A DNA stretch of 64,000 nucleotides, taken from Cyathus striatus. Taxonomy: Eukaryota > Basidiomycota > Agaricomycetes > Agaricales > Nidulariaceae. Numbering within the stretch: position 1 is the first letter of the stretch; every line of letters begins with the position of its first letter. Position numbers and translations under genes: made by a program. Shown here piece after piece: positions 23,438 through 36,066 of this stretch. Under the pieces are notes generated by a model. It was given only the letters and a program-made list of their open reading frames with translations, made no database searches and was not told the origin of the DNA. The stretch covers positions 5,580,001 through 5,644,000 of the forward strand of contig JAOVFP010000002.1 of assembly GCA_025738555.1 (NCBI GenBank), given 5' to 3'.

Positions 23438-25998
23438 ATACAGTATAAACTTATACTTAGCATTTTCTGGTACTTTTGGTTTCTTTGATACAAAGGTAGG
23501 TTTGTATAGTACTTATATAGTAGAAATACCTCTTGAAAACAATGAAGGTGTATGTCAAGTTTGAGATCATGGGTAAATTCAGAATGAGATCAGTATTACA
23601 AGTCGAAGTGCAGGTGGGAATTTCCGAACATACAAAGAAAGAAATTGAACTCCGAGAGTGTCGCCGATGACTTTGGGTCAATCAAGCAAGTTGAGTTTAC
23701 GTAAAGATCATAGTCATAATATATTCATTCGGATTAGAGCGTCGACTGGTTTGAATACACCAAGATAGTTTGCGCACGCGTCGCTGTAGGTGTTGAACGT
23801 TGAGTCGTTGATGCGTTGAAGCGACGTCGAATCTATTAAACAAGCTGAGTTTCAAAGTTTAAAGTCCAGAGACAATATGACCAAAGTTGTAGAAGGTGCC
23901 TTCGCGTGCAGCTTTACAACGAAACGGATTACATCCTTCGTTGCCTGCTGCCAACGCCGGACCGACTGAAATCCTCTTTCAGTTGAAGTATTGGAAGTGA
24001 AAAATAGTATCCTCGACGATGTCACTTTTATCTTGTCGGGTTGAGGGCAAACTGCCTATCGAAGCGGGACTGAACTATGCGCCTTTATCCATCAAGGACC
24101 ACACCTCAGTCAGAGTGCAAAGGCGCAATTGCCAGGTGTACTCGATGGGTCATCCGAACTACCTTGGACATGCAGAATGGACAAAGTCCTGTGTGGAGAA
24201 GGTCTCATTTCCCGATTGTGGTATTTTGGGTGATCATTCTGATTCGGTCAACGGGCGTCAGGTAGTACATCCTTTAGCTTCGCGTAACCGTCGCGCAGTT
24301 CGTCTCATCGCCTTTGTTCTGCCTCTATTCTCTGTCTCCTGGTGGCCTCCTTCCTAGAGCGAGCAAGGGTTTCTACAAAAACAGCACCCATATTGTTGCC
24401 GTCGTCAGAATCTTGTGAACGTCCACGGCCGCCGAGGAGGCACGACTCAGAGGCATGTGTCACGCAGTTGATCACTTATCGCTAGGTGTGAGGATGCGGA
24501 GACACCGGGAGGAGTTTGGGAGGAAAGAGAGAGTGAGGAGTACGCATACAAGCTGTATCATTGGCCCTTCACTAGCTATGATTCTATGACCGCCAGTGGA
24601 GTTTGAACCGCACTTCAGGACGTGAGCATATTGATACGCAACCTGAGCAATGCTAGGACAGAAATCCATCACTGCGTAAGTTGGAGTGAGTGTTCGAGTC
24701 CATAGAAGATGTAAAATAACATATAAGGTCTCTGCTCCGGCTCTCCCATTTATAACCTTACGTGAGGAGATTCCACGCACTAGTCCAAACCTTTGCCTCG
24801 GACGGAAGACACAACATGGGGCAAGTATCTAGTGTATAAACGAAAACGAAAACGGTCAGCGCTGCACTTTTAACATGCTAGAGACGCCTCTTACCGCTCG
24901 CCATTCACTCATATGTATGCATAACCTTTGGGTTATTGCAGATTTTCCGTGGCGTAAAAGCATGTACGCGTGCAAAATCAATTACATTCTAGTCTTGATA
25001 TAGTTCAACATGTAATGTATCCAGGAAGGTATTTATTGAAGATCCAATGTCGTGCCTCGCGCGCTGAAAGTAGATTATTAGTAGTTCTGTTCCCTTGCCT
25101 TTTTGAAGCCGAGTACGTACCCATCACAAACCCATAACCCAGCGTCGAATCCTGGTTGAGCCGCGAGCGCGACGTATAAGCTAAGAGTAGTTCCTTGACA
25201 TAAGACCGAGTCTGGGCAGTAGCAAGGCTCTCGAAGTTGCCATCCTGTCACCTCCTTCACTCCTTTTACCCTCTTTTCCTTTCCTTCTCGGCCCTCCAAC
25301 TAACCTCGCACTGACAAGAAGCTATACCCAACGTCGCGCCCACAACAGGAATCATAGACTGGCAAAACACCGAAGTCAAAGGTTCCAGGATAATTATCAC
25401 AGGTACAAGTTCCGGGTTGTCCGTTTCATTGGAACAGAAGTCCGTGGAAGGGTATTCACCGGCGTGAAGGGAGGCGTATTTCGTGCGTGTTGTAAGAAGT
25501 GGTTGACGAGAAAAGGATGTGTCAAGCAAGTGTCAAGTCTGTTCTCAATTCGTTCTCACGTTCAAACAACGCTCAAGTACAAGAAAGTGAACAATTGCAT
25601 TTCCGAATCCTCAGTTACACTAAGAAAGTACGCAACACAAGCATGTACATTACAACCCCCAGAAACCAGGGTCCAGATGTAGTAAATCAATCCACTATCC
25701 TACACACAATAGCCCACCGCGCGGGTATAAACGGGTAAAAGCGCGGGCAGGACGTGCTATATCAATGAGATGAACAAGGTATAATAAAAAGAGAAAAACA
25801 GTAGAGATAAAAAAAGAGGTCTTGTTAGTAATGGTCCCAGACCGTTCTGATTGTTCTTTCCGCCCTTGTTTCGCCACCTGCTGGAGATACTCCAGCGTGT
25901 TCTGCCCCAATTCTGTCATTGGGGATGTAAATGAGGACTCCGCCCTCTTCACCGTTGTCCGCACCAACGTGCAACCAACGGTATCCTCAATGTTCAAC
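23438..25998. other. Gene-poor spacer, nothing supportable
   Basis: CpG-normal sequence with only short, overlapping open frames. A minus-strand frame near 25.27-25.53 kb is hydrophobic and Cys-containing but does not show the eight-Cys spacing of a hydrophobin. No repeat or RNA gene recognised. Confidence 0.4.
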
Positions 25999-26975
25999 CT
26001 ACTCGAACACCGCATGTGCACCTATGGCACAGTAACGGTTCTTAGTAGGAACGCGGGACTCGTACACCTCATCGAGCTCTGGGCACAGCTCGGCAGTGAA
26101 ACGCGTCTCGGAGGTGTAGGAAGGTGGCTGCTCGACATCCGCGAACGTCGAGGAGAGGTGGAAAGCGGGCACCTTGTAATCTTCAAGCGGGTCCTCAAGC
26201 TTAAAGTCCATGAATGACCCGAAGCCTTCTGGGGTGACGGGTTCCGCAATTTCCACACGGGAGTGGAACGCTGATGCCCAGCTCTGTAGTTGCTGCGCTG
26301 GCGAGGGTCCGGTCCAAAGGTCACGAATGTGGCGAGTGGCGTTGCGAGCTGGAAGCTTTTCGATGTAGGCGGGAATGCGGCGTCCGGGGCGAAGAGTGCG
26401 ACCGAGTTTGAAGAGACGAGGCCACTTGTCATCCGCGTCCTAAATAGCTCGGTGATTAGAATAATGCTTTAAATTAAGAATGTAACAAAACAGACCTCGT
26501 TCCTTTCCTTGTGTTCCTCGGCTTTGTTGACGAGCCTCTCGAAGCGGACATCATCAATGGGATCATTCGTGTCAATGATGTTGTCGAGATGGGCCCAAAT
26601 GCCCTTGGCTTCTACCTCCTCCTGTTGGTTGACCTTCTCAGTAACTCCGCCAAACTTGAACTGCTTGAGCTTCTCGGCATGCAAGAAGCTGGAGCCCGAA
26701 GTCTGGGACAAAGGAGGAGTGGAGGAGCGAGAAGAGCTGGGGGAGCTGCTGAATCTCGACCCGAAGCTACTGTTGCGGCTGTGAGCTCGAGTCTCCTCGA
26801 GTGTCTTCCTGGTGAGGTACCCAAAGGGGAACATGTGGGTGGACGAACTCCAGATGGACTTGCTACCAAAGTCGTTGTCGGAGGAGAAGCTAGAGGCCGA
26901 GGGGCTACGTGCCATGGCGGGAAGTGCAGCAATGGGAGCGCGGAGGGCGCGGGGAGCGATGATTGAAGACAACAT
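25999..26975 (-). CDS. Hypothetical protein, about 306 residues
   Basis: Two exons: 26975-26496 and 26439-25999, intron 56 nt, frame intact throughout. I do not recognise the family. The N-terminus (MLSSIIAPRALRAPI...) is basic and hydroxylated without acidic residues, so a mitochondrial targeting peptide is possible. A Ser-rich stretch follows (about residues 60-90). The second exon is dense in charged and aromatic residues and looks folded (for example DADDKWPRLFKLGRTLRPGR). It ends in AIGAHAVFE. Codon use is GC-rich and CpG-normal, typical of a conserved host gene. No frameshift is present, in contrast to several neighbours. Confidence 0.75.
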
Positions 26976-27826
26976 TTAGATGAGCAAGATGTTGGATGGG
27001 TAGTTGGATGGGTAGTTGGTTGGGTGGTGGTAGGTTTGGAGTGGTGAGTGCGGGTTTGCACTGGTGAGTGCGATTTGGCAGGTGAAAGGATGGGAGTAGA
27101 AAGTCTGAAGGTCCAACTGAACAGGCGTCATTTAAATAGAAAAGAATTGACATTGTGGGGCCAGATAACCACGCCGCATTTGCTTTGATTATGCTCGCTT
27201 GAGCCCTCGAGCCAATGTCCCATTGATACCTGTAAGTGTAACCTACCCGAGCGCCGCAGAAATTAGAAGCAGAAAACGGCACAGCCTTGGAACAGCATTG
27301 TCCAGATAATCGTCGCTGTAGCCAGAAATGGAGTGCAATGGCAAAATGGAGTCTAGGACCTGTGGCGGCTCAAGACATTGAGAGTTGCAATGCCCACACA
27401 GTTGCCAGAACCGCGCACTGCATTATGCATTATTATAGCTAAAGAAAAAGGTCGGGTTCTTGTTAAATGCAATAGGATAAAAGACTTACAATAGCGGGTT
27501 TTTGTTCTGAGTTCAATGTTATCGCTGTCCGTCCGTTGCAACGACGACGATGTTGTTCGGACAGAAATGGAAGTCACGTGCACAACGCGTCGGATCCTCG
27601 ACGCGTTTTCTCGCGTACCTCAAGATAGGGGCTAAATCGGTGATTTCAAAGCGGGGCCAAAGCAAGTCAAAGGGATCAAAAACGTGCAGCAGAGTCGGAT
27701 GCAAATCCAACAGATAAGCATGCAAAATACCACATTCAAGAAATTCCATCCATAGACCTAGCAATATAGTACATTTGTTATATCGAACCAAAGCATCTCC
27801 AAAGCATAACGCAAAGCAATTCACAC
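26976..27826. promoter_or_regulatory. Intergenic with promoter of the 306-residue gene
   Basis: Upstream of the ATG at 26975 lie a few imperfect repeats of GTTGGATGGGTA (about 26,990-27,030) in the 5' leader. Two ACGCGT sites occur at 27585-27590 and 27601-27606. The downstream gene (27827-30409) ends here. No other gene seen. Confidence 0.45.
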
Positions 27827-30409
27827 TCAATCCTCCTCAGCCTTCTTCCCTTTCCCCTTCTTCCCCTTCCCCTTCCTTCCCTCCTTCTTAACCTTCGGCA
27901 CCTGCTTCCAAAAACTCGGAATATTCAAAGTCGTATCATCAACATACCAAAACCTTTCCTCCCTCCCTTTCCCTTTCTTCCCCTTCTTCTTCTTAACCAC
28001 ACCCCCCTCCAAATCAACAACACGCGCAAGCTGAACAAACGTCCCCGCAATCCCCAGCCCCTCAATCGGATCGAGGGTCTTATAAGTCTCAGGCGCGATC
28101 AGAATCGTGATATTATCCTTGAGCGGATCGTGTGGTTTAAGTCCCTGTGTTTCTTGCGTGGCAGTAGCATCGGAAGGAGGGGAAGAAGAATCAACAAAAG
28201 CGCCCCTAGACCCCTTCGCAACGCTCGGCACAGTAATATGCTCAAACTCATCCCTCACATTCCACCCCACCCAAGGACCTAACACAATTTTTCCAAAGAC
28301 CCTGTCCAGCTCCGCCTCGACAGCTTCCGCATCCGGGTCAGCCGCCACAGGAGACTTTCCAACGCTCCCCGCAGGCGGAGGAGGTGAGAACGATATAATC
28401 CTCCGCATGCTATTTTCTATTATCCCCGGTGTGTGGGTGAGTGGGAGTGCTGTTGGACCAAGGATCGCAAGGAGGGTGGTGGTAGGATCACTAAGAGTCC
28501 ATTGTGCACTCGTTTCGTCTGCTGGTTGTCCCCATCCTCCAGTTGACGCTCCCCCTGAACCCCATCCACCCGTATCCGTATTACTCCCCCACCCCCACCC
28601 ACCAGCATCAGCATCAGGCTCGGGCACAGGTTCAACGTCAACCTTCTTCCACCCATCCTCAGCCTCCTCCACCAACCCCCCATCCACCTTCATCTCCTCC
28701 ACTTTAGGAACCTCCTCCTCGCCCCAAACAACCCCAGCGCGCTGATACCCTGCCCCCTTGGTCCCCCACAAATCAACACACCCCCTCCCAAAGGGATCAG
28801 GCAACAACTTGCCCACGCGTCCAGTAGCAGGCAGCTCCCTCTCCGCAAGCTGCGATACTGCCAGCGCGGACTTGAGCTCGCGCTCAATTTCAGGAAGGAC
28901 GCGCGAGCGAATGAGGAAGGAGATAAAGTACGTCGCTAGGTGAGGCAGATTGAACAGATTAGGTTCCGCGCTAGGGAGGAGTTAGAGTTGGGTAAGATGG
29001 GGAAGGAGGGGGACGTACTACAAGTACCCTTTATCTCTGGTGTACGAGGACAAGAATAATTTGACAGTTTCGGCGGGATCATCCAAGAATCGAGTGGAAT
29101 TCTCCTCGTCCCGAAGGGCATTCTGCATAGCTTGGATCGTGGCAGGGGTTACAATACCTACTCGTCCATCTCATCAGCTCTCATTCTGGCTAGGGAAGAA
29201 AGAACCGTACTGGACCCGTCTTTGACGACGATTACCGCTTCTTGTTCTTCTGCACCTTCAGCTGCAGGAGCAGGGGTAACTTCATCCGAAATGGGATCGT
29301 CCTCCGAGTCAGATTCAGCAACGGTTACTTTTCCTTTAGTCGAATCTGGTACGCCTATGAATCTGCGGAACTGGAAAGGGGAATTAGTTTAGTTGATCCG
29401 TTTCGCAACCCTACGTCTATCACGTCGATCCAGCGTGTTGTGGACACTGCGCACTGCGCAGACTGGTACGCGTGTAGTACACGGGTCTAAGAAACGCGAA
29501 AACACGAAAGGAACGCGTTGGACACGCGTCTCGGAGTTTACCCCGGCCCCTGGGTCGGAGGGAGTACATATTTGACGGATCAAGGGGTAATAATAGAAAT
29601 TGAATTAATAGAATAATGGACGATAAGCGATGGGGATGATGACAATGTAGACATTGTCTGTGATGAACAATGAATCGTGAGGATCGACGAGACGAAATCG
29701 ATCGACAGTCGTCGGTAGCACGAACAGCTACAAGCGTAGATCATGATCGTGTTCCATGAAAAGTAGATTGTGACGGATACGAAGAGAGTAGAAGAAAAAA
29801 ACATACCAACTCCCACAAATCGACAAGACCAACCAGCCTCTGCGGGGCAGGCCAAGCGCGACCAGACTTGAAATAGCCAGCAGCAGCATACAACCTCGCA
29901 ATCTGTGTATCTCTCCTAAATACAAAACCTCATTAGCCCCGTCCTTTTTAAATCAAAAGAAAACATACGGATCGACAGTACACAATCTAGCAAGTTCGCC
30001 ACTTTCCCAGCGGGACATCATCCAGCCTCTGCGTTCGCCGCCTTCTGGACCGGGGGCATCGGGGATTGAGTTGTTCTTCCGCAGACGCTTTTTGCGCTGG
30101 TGGGACTTTGGCTCGTCTGTTGGGTGACGTTTTTTCATGGGGACTGTTGGGATGCCTAGGGTGTCAGTTTCTGTTTCGGAGTCTATTCCCTCTGGTTCTG
30201 CAAGTATTCAGAATCGAATAAGCAATTGAAGAAAAGAAAGTACCAGATCCAGCAGGCCAAGGGTCAACGCGTATACCGCGCTGTTTCCAGTCTTTGAAGG
30301 GGATGATGGTCACGCCTGGGGGTACAGTAGGAAAGGGGGGAAACCGGATGAGAAAGTCGGGGTTCAAGTTGACTGGCAGACGTTGGTTATTAGTATTGGA
30401 TCTAGTCAT
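27827..30409 (-). CDS. Conserved-looking hypothetical protein, about 647 residues
   Basis: Six exons, all GT-AG and in phase: 30409-30244, 30197-29969, 29915-29807, 29370-29211, 29157-29022 and 28970-27827. The third intron is unusually long (436 nt) for this locus. I do not recognise the family with confidence. Visible parts: a Pro-rich start with IIPFKDWKQRGIRVDPW, a Lys/Arg-rich patch (KKRHPTDEPK, QRKKRLRKN) that could be a nuclear localisation signal, a middle segment with AETVKLFLSSYTRDKGY and LPEIERELKSALAVSQLAE, a Gly/Trp-rich low-complexity stretch, and a very basic tail of Lys-Gly repeats ending AEED. The middle segment faintly recalls the fungal Arb1 (Argonaute chaperone) family, but this is only an impression by eye. 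Shares a 236-bp divergent promoter with the next gene. Confidence 0.75.
29468..29529. promoter_or_regulatory. Cluster of three ACGCGT (MCB-like) sites within a long intron
   Basis: ACGCGT occurs at 29468-29473, 29513-29518 and 29524-29529, with further ACGCG cores between. This hexamer is the binding site of MBF (Mbp1/Swi6) in yeasts. It lies in the 436-nt third intron of the minus-strand gene, about 0.9 kb from the divergent start. A regulatory role is inference. Confidence 0.35.
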
Positions 30410-30645
30410 GGTGGCCGTTTTATTGAGTTACGTAGATGAAAAATTCAATGAAAGGGTCTGAATGTATGAACTCGCTAGAATGAGTTTAGTAGAGTGTTAT
30501 CGGAGATCAAAACACGTGACAATCGCGTGTGATGTGCGTGGGAAGGAGAATGAAAGGATGAATGCCTCATGAAGACAGGGCAGCACCGACGATTATCTGG
30601 CTTATAAGACTCACCTGCTCAGTCCATTGTCCCATCTCAGCAGAC
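30410..30645. promoter_or_regulatory. Divergent promoter
   Basis: This 236-bp spacer lies between the minus-strand ATG at 30409 and the plus-strand ATG chosen at 30646. Co-regulation of the two genes is possible. An upstream in-frame ATG at 30562 would lengthen the plus-strand protein by 28 residues. Confidence 0.55.
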
Positions 30646-32109
30646 ATGGTCTTTGGTTTCGACTTTTTCGCCCGCAAGCCACCTCCCCCAGCCCCCTCTC
30701 CCCCAGCAGACCCATCCGCCTCCCCGCGCGTCTCCTTCGTCTCTCCCCACCCCGCGCCCTCTCCACCACTCTCCACCTCCCCCTCTCCACCCCCTCTCAC
30801 CGATGAACCCACCCTCGCACCCCTCATAGCCCTCCTCACCACCATCCCCGCTCCCACACTCAAACAATACATCCTCTCCACCCTCTCCACCCCGACCCCC
30901 TCTGCCCAAATCACCGCCCTAACCACCTTCTTCAGCGCCCTCACCCCGCCTCCAGAACTCCACTGCGTGCGCTGCCACAAGTCCTACTACGACGTCGAAA
31001 ATGGCGATAGAAGCTGTCTCATCCCGCACGACGACGAGAGTGCCTTGGTTGAGCGCGTTAAAGGGGCTTATGAGACCCTATGGGGATGTTGCGGTCGTAC
31101 CGTAGAGGGAGACGGGGACATGGGTCCACCAGATGGATGGTGCTACGAGGGGAAACATACCACAGACCCCAAACGCGCACGATTCCGCGCAGACTCAACC
31201 CCCTCAGACGACAAACTCTCCACATGCGTTCAAAAGCGCTGCTTTGCCTCTCCAGCAATATCAACCACCCGCTCAAGACGCAAACGCACCCTATCCACGC
31301 TCTCCAAAGACAAAGTCAAAGACGAAGAAGAAATGAGCGTAGGCACATCCTCGTCCCGCGGAAAACGACGTAAAACATCCATCTCTACCACCGCTAAACG
31401 AAAAGGAAAAGCAAAGTCGAAAGAGTTTATTGATTCCGACGACGAGATGGATGTTGATGTTGATGCTGATGTGGATGCAGATATACCTGCACAGACACCT
31501 CCTTCCCCACCCCTCTCCACGACGCGTAAACCACCCAGCTCATCAACAGCCTCGTCGCGCTCAAGTCGGAAATCCCCCGCCAGGAGCGTAGGGAGAAAAG
31601 CAACGCCCAAGAGCCCATTGTCCACTGTCCTAGCAGAGCAGAAGAAGACGACGATTTTTGCCTCTACACCTGCGCCTTCCACACCCGTTCCTATCCCAAC
31701 AGCCACCGGATCAGGCTCAGCACCAAGACGCAGCGCAAGCCTTACACGCTCGGGAACCGTCCCTGTCGTCGAAATCATTTCGAGACCCGGTAGTCCACTG
31801 GCGAAATTGTCTGTGCAGGGTGATACAGTGTATGTTACCCCGTCGCCTTTGAAGCCCCCTTCCACTTCCGCCTCCACTTCGGTGCCAAAGACGAAAATGA
31901 AGAGTATGAAATCCAAGTCAAAGTCTTCTTCGGCGGCTTCGCCTCAGACGGGGGGACTGAAGAAGAAGAGCTCGAGTGCGTCGATTAAGCGTGTTGTTGG
32001 GGATGAGGATGTGTTTGGGAAGAGTGATAAGGAGGAGAAGGGGAGGGTGAAGAGATTGGTGGATGTCATTGATAGTAGTGTTGATGGTGAGCGAAAGGGG
32101 GCCAGATGA
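30646..32109 (+). CDS. Hypothetical protein with Cys/His-rich zinc-binding-like module, about 487 residues
   Basis: Single-exon gene, GC-rich and CpG-rich. Start at 30646 (MVFGFDFFARKPPPP) is preferred; 30562 is possible. After a Pro/Ser-rich N-terminus and a short helical segment comes a module at about residues 105-180. It has CVRCHKSYY, a His in IPHDDES, a CCG, and CYEGKHTT. The spacing (CxxC...H...CC...C...H) resembles the zinc-binding modules found at the N-terminus of some REX/REXO-type proteins, but no exonuclease domain follows. The C-terminal two thirds are low-complexity, with Lys/Ser/Pro-rich tracts, SDDEMDVDVDADVDAD and several basic patches. A nuclear, possibly chromatin- or RNA-associated role is inference only. 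Confidence 0.75.
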   Translation: MVFGFDFFARKPPPPAPSPPADPSASPRVSFVSPHPAPSPPLSTSPSPPPLTDEPTLAPLIALLTTIPAPTLKQYILSTLSTPTPSAQITALTTFFSALTPPPELHCVRCHKSYYDVENGDRSCLIPHDDESALVERVKGAYETLWGCCGRTVEGDGDMGPPDGWCYEGKHTTDPKRARFRADSTPSDDKLSTCVQKRCFASPAISTTRSRRKRTLSTLSKDKVKDEEEMSVGTSSSRGKRRKTSISTTAKRKGKAKSKEFIDSDDEMDVDVDADVDADIPAQTPPSPPLSTTRKPPSSSTASSRSSRKSPARSVGRKATPKSPLSTVLAEQKKTTIFASTPAPSTPVPIPTATGSGSAPRRSASLTRSGTVPVVEIISRPGSPLAKLSVQGDTVYVTPSPLKPPSTSASTSVPKTKMKSMKSKSKSSSAASPQTGGLKKKSSSASIKRVVGDEDVFGKSDKEEKGRVKRLVDVIDSSVDGERKGAR

Positions 32110-33726
32110 GGTTTAGCAGAAGGCGTCTTGGATTTCGATTTTGGTGTCTACACCACACGTCGCATTTTGTTTGCGACTGCAACAGGATATTTATTCGACT
32201 CTCACACCCATCCCTTTCTCAGCATAACATACCACCCTCTCCTTTCTTGGATCGTTTTTGGTTTGGTTCGCAAGTACTTAAATCACACACTCCCTTTGGA
32301 CTGGCACGTATATTGTCTATCCTTAACTTTTTTTTTTGCTTTTTATCTCTTATCTCGTATTACTTAAGTAGTATTAGTATTACTATGGCATATATTTTTT
32401 TGTATTTTGCGCAATGCATATTGTTGTGCACGTATGTCGGGGACTTGTCCATCTTATCAGGTGCTTGGCGCTAGCTCAGGTTAATGGAGACTTCCTAAGA
32501 GCGCAAAGGCCGTGAAAGGTCCAATTTACTTCTCCTCAATCCGCTGTAATGCGACGTAGTTCTCCAAATCAATATCCTGCAATTTGTATGCGCCTTCTGC
32601 CCTCCCCATGCTCCAAACCCCTCCCAGTTCAATACAGCGAGCTACCTCCCCTCTCGAACATCCTCACTTCCAGAGAACAAGTCTATGCAGAACTTCACCC
32701 ACTCTGGGTATTCAAATATTGCATCCCTAAGCCAGAACCATGTCAAATGGCTCATGCAAACACATGATTCGATCGAAGGAGATCTGGATGGACATTTCTG
32801 TAAGGTTTGTCAGAATGTCCAAGTGGTAATCTGTTTCGGTTGGGGAGATGAGATTGTCTGCTACGATGGTTAGGTGACATGTACCTTCTCCTAATAATTC
32901 AGGAATGCAACGATGCGACTCAGAGGCAAATGTTGGGCAAATACGCTTTGCATTCCGACGGGGGTATCGGTCATGCGTGCGCAGTGGGCAACGAAAGACA
33001 TAATCTATTCCATTCCGAATTCGCGCTCGAATGTGCCTGCGTAGAGCCTAAGTAATGTCTAGCTCCGAAGATATATATTCGTCAGTGTTCGCCTAGTCGA
33101 CACCACCATCCCCGGAAGCGTCGTCGTTCATGTGCGGATTGATATCACTTCGGTATGGAAGGAGATGCAAGAGGTCAGTAGAGCAGTCAGAGATTGTTTG
33201 CATGCAGCCCGCTGAGTAGAATGATACATCATAATGAGTGAGAGGCTTTGGTGGGCAACCCGGGAATTCCGGGCGGATGTTGTTGGGATACAGTCCTGGA
33301 AGCTTTTAGAAAACAAACATCAATAACGCGTCTTTTGCAGTTGCAGTTAAATTTGAGTCGCGGAGCTGAGCCTGGACAAGTTGCAGACAACTGTGTTGGA
33401 ATACCTGAGACAACCATATTCAAATGTCTCAATGATCCCCGCTCGCGCCACTATGTTTCACTTGTATGTTTTCCATTTTATTCTATGCCACTATGCTATC
33501 CCTTTTATGTACTACATATTCTATATTTAAACCTGTACACTATGTTGTTTACTGTGTGCATTTACCCCCACAATATATGTCATCACCTGAATTTATTAGA
33601 GCCTTCAACAAACTGTTGGACACCAGTCATTATCAACAACTTGAAATTCAATGAACTTGACAAAGTTCCAACTTGGTTCCAACTCTGACAGCCTGACTTG
33701 TTGCTGTTCTTGATACTGCAGTGCTA
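32110..33726. other. Intergenic, host to transposon boundary
   Basis: CpG-normal up to about 33.45 kb, then AT-rich and CpG-poor. Short frames near 32.55-32.87 kb show no convincing domain. I see nothing else supportable. Confidence 0.4.
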
Positions 33727-33734
33727 ACTAGGCT

Positions 33735-36005
33735 TAGTGGTGTTGGGGTCTGGTTCCATCCAGTTCAGAGACCATTTTCTCTGAACCAAGAACTGGACTT
33801 GAGGTTTGGGTTCTCTGGGGTCTGGTTCAGGTTCACAGCAAGTTCAAACATTGAACTGGACCAATGGTATCTTTTTTTTTCAACATATTTTAGAAAATTA
33901 GCAGTGTAATGTTAACAATAGTTACTAGTACTAAGTACTTTCATTTCAACAGTAATTCTCATGTATTAAGAAAAAGAAGTTAACATACAGAAGAAAGGGG
34001 AGCCTCGTCATCCACATCATTGTACCACACAATTTCAGAAGCATCCTTCAGAGTACCATCAACATTTCAATTGCAAGAGTCATTGATAGAGCAAGACATG
34101 AGTAATGAGCAAGCAAGGAGTGGAATAAAAAGAGAGATATGAGGCAGTGACTGGAGTGTGGCAGTAAGTGTAAGGCTTGAAGAAAAGCACAGTCTGAAGG
34201 GTGCATTTATATTAAAAAGCTGACTAGCCACCATTGCACAGACCAGGTAGCTTCAAAGTTGAATAGCTGCCACACAGACCATGTCATTTCAAAAAATGAC
34301 AAGATGTCACCCATGGGCCAGACTCTGAGATTCTGAGACCAGAGTTGTTGCTGATTGAATTAAAAGCTACCAAGATTTGAACTGTTGCAGCACCCAGTCT
34401 CCAGAGGTATATAGTGTCTATTTTTCTTGTTGTTACAAGATGACCAATGTTGAGGTGTGGAAGAGATGGTTGGACCATGGATACAAATGGGATATTGTAT
34501 TATTTCAGTGTTTATTCCTCTTATTTCACTCAAATCCCTTTATTTCACTTATATGTAAAACTATTCTATGCTTATCCAAATTTCTATTCATCTCCAATGT
34601 TTATTGACTCTCTTATTCCAATTGTACTAACCTATATTTTCTTCAAGCCTCTGATCCAGGAAAGCAGCATGCCTAATTGGATGCTGTAGCCAAACAAAGT
34701 CAGCTGACCAACATGTCAGTCTTCACATGTTCAACACATGTTCAGTAATCTTTGTTATTCAATCTTTGCCTGTCCTCTCATCCTCTCCAGCAACTCAAGC
34801 CATTAGTGATTCCTCAAGGCCTCAAGTACGACCACAGGCCTTCACCTCCTGCTTTCAGGATGGCTCACAAGCTCGAGTTGGAAGGAATGGGATTCTAAGC
34901 TGAGAACACAGTGTTGTGTTTATTGTTACTCCTTTCTTGTCCATCTCACTCTTTCTTTTGTATTATAGTTTCATATCTCTACTGTAACATATCAGGTGCA
35001 CAATGGCCCACATAGTACTTCCTTGGTGTTCTGGAACTCAAAGGAAGAGCAGAATATCAGACCTGCTTGTATTCCTCTATGAACGTTGTGCTGCACCTGC
35101 AGCATGGGCCACTGCATCTACCCTTGGGGAGGGGTAGAATACATCATTGTGCCAATGTCTTGGAGTTACCTCAAGATACAAATTGGCTCTGTTGTTTTGT
35201 TGGTTTTGAGCATTCCAGAATGTTGAGTTTCTTCTTCTACCTTTTTCTTTTGATTCTTTACCCTATCACAGTCATTCTACATACCTGGTAACTCCTATGT
35301 TTGATTTATGTCTTGATTGGACTCTGATGGCATGAGAGCACATGTGCATCAGATGATTCCAGTAGTACCTTGCTGTTGTATATTATACAGACACTTCAGT
35401 ATTCAAAAATACACCTCTTTACGGCTTATTCCTTACCGCACACAATGAACCTTGAGCTTTAAGCCTATCTGAAGAGCATCAATGCTACAAGATTCTCAAG
35501 AATTGTTTATAAAAGCTAAGTTTTCATTCAATGTTATATACTAACATTGTTTTATAGTTCTTCTCCTGTGGCCTAAGAAGTTGAATAGCTGCTTGCTACG
35601 TGTAGCTAAGGTTATTCCTCCACAGAGGTCATTGCACAATCCATGTTACAAAACAATAGCAAGTGTTTAGTATTAATGTTGAGGCTTGGAGCAATGAATT
35701 ACAAACTGTGGCAGTGACATTCTGTATTGAACAGATCATGCAGCCAGTCACCACAGTACTTACTACTACCTCTATGTTCATCATATTTCTGCCATAATAC
35801 TAACAAAAAAATCATCCACATTTATAGGTTCAAATGTGTCTGAGCCCATTCAGACATGTTTGGAGTAAACTACTGTTTGCAGAACCAAGAACCAGACATG
35901 AGGTTCAGTTCCCCTAGGTAGGATGAACTTTGGACTGAACTTAGGTCCGGTTATTGGCTGGTTCACATTTGAACCTAGGTTCAGAACCAAACCCCAACAC
36001 CACTA
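33735..36005. mobile_element. hAT-like non-autonomous DNA transposon (2.27 kb) with 8-bp TSD
   Basis: Left end TAGTGGTGTTGGGGTCTGGT at 33735 matches the inverted right end (TAGTGGTGTTGGGGTTTGGT, ending 36005) at 19 of 20 bases. The flanks carry an exact 8-bp duplication, ACTAGGCT, at 33727-33734 and 36006-36013. YAR-type ends with an 8-bp duplication point to the hAT superfamily. Subterminal regions contain repeated GGTTC/GAACC motifs, likely transposase binding sites. No open frame resembling a hAT transposase or its dimerisation region is visible. The element is probably non-autonomous or fully decayed. Confidence 0.85.
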
Positions 36006-36038
36006 ACTAGGCTGATATCCAGATTGCCAATTCAAACA

Positions 36039-36066
36039 CATACATACATACATACATACATACATA
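36039..36066. repeat. (CATA)n microsatellite
   Basis: About seven uninterrupted CATA units lie just downstream of the hAT-like element. Confidence 0.9.

Noticed and set aside
24019..24357. A 112-codon plus-strand open frame as a gene
   Set aside because: No recognisable motif, overlapping alternatives in other frames, and no splice or context support.
25078..25529. Possible small secreted or hydrophobin-like gene on the minus strand
   Set aside because: Hydrophobic with several Cys, but the paired-Cys spacing of hydrophobins is missing and no consistent exon chain was found.
27827..30409. Firm identification of the 647-residue gene as Arb1
   Set aside because: Only a short central stretch recalls that family by eye. 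The rest does not, so no name was given.
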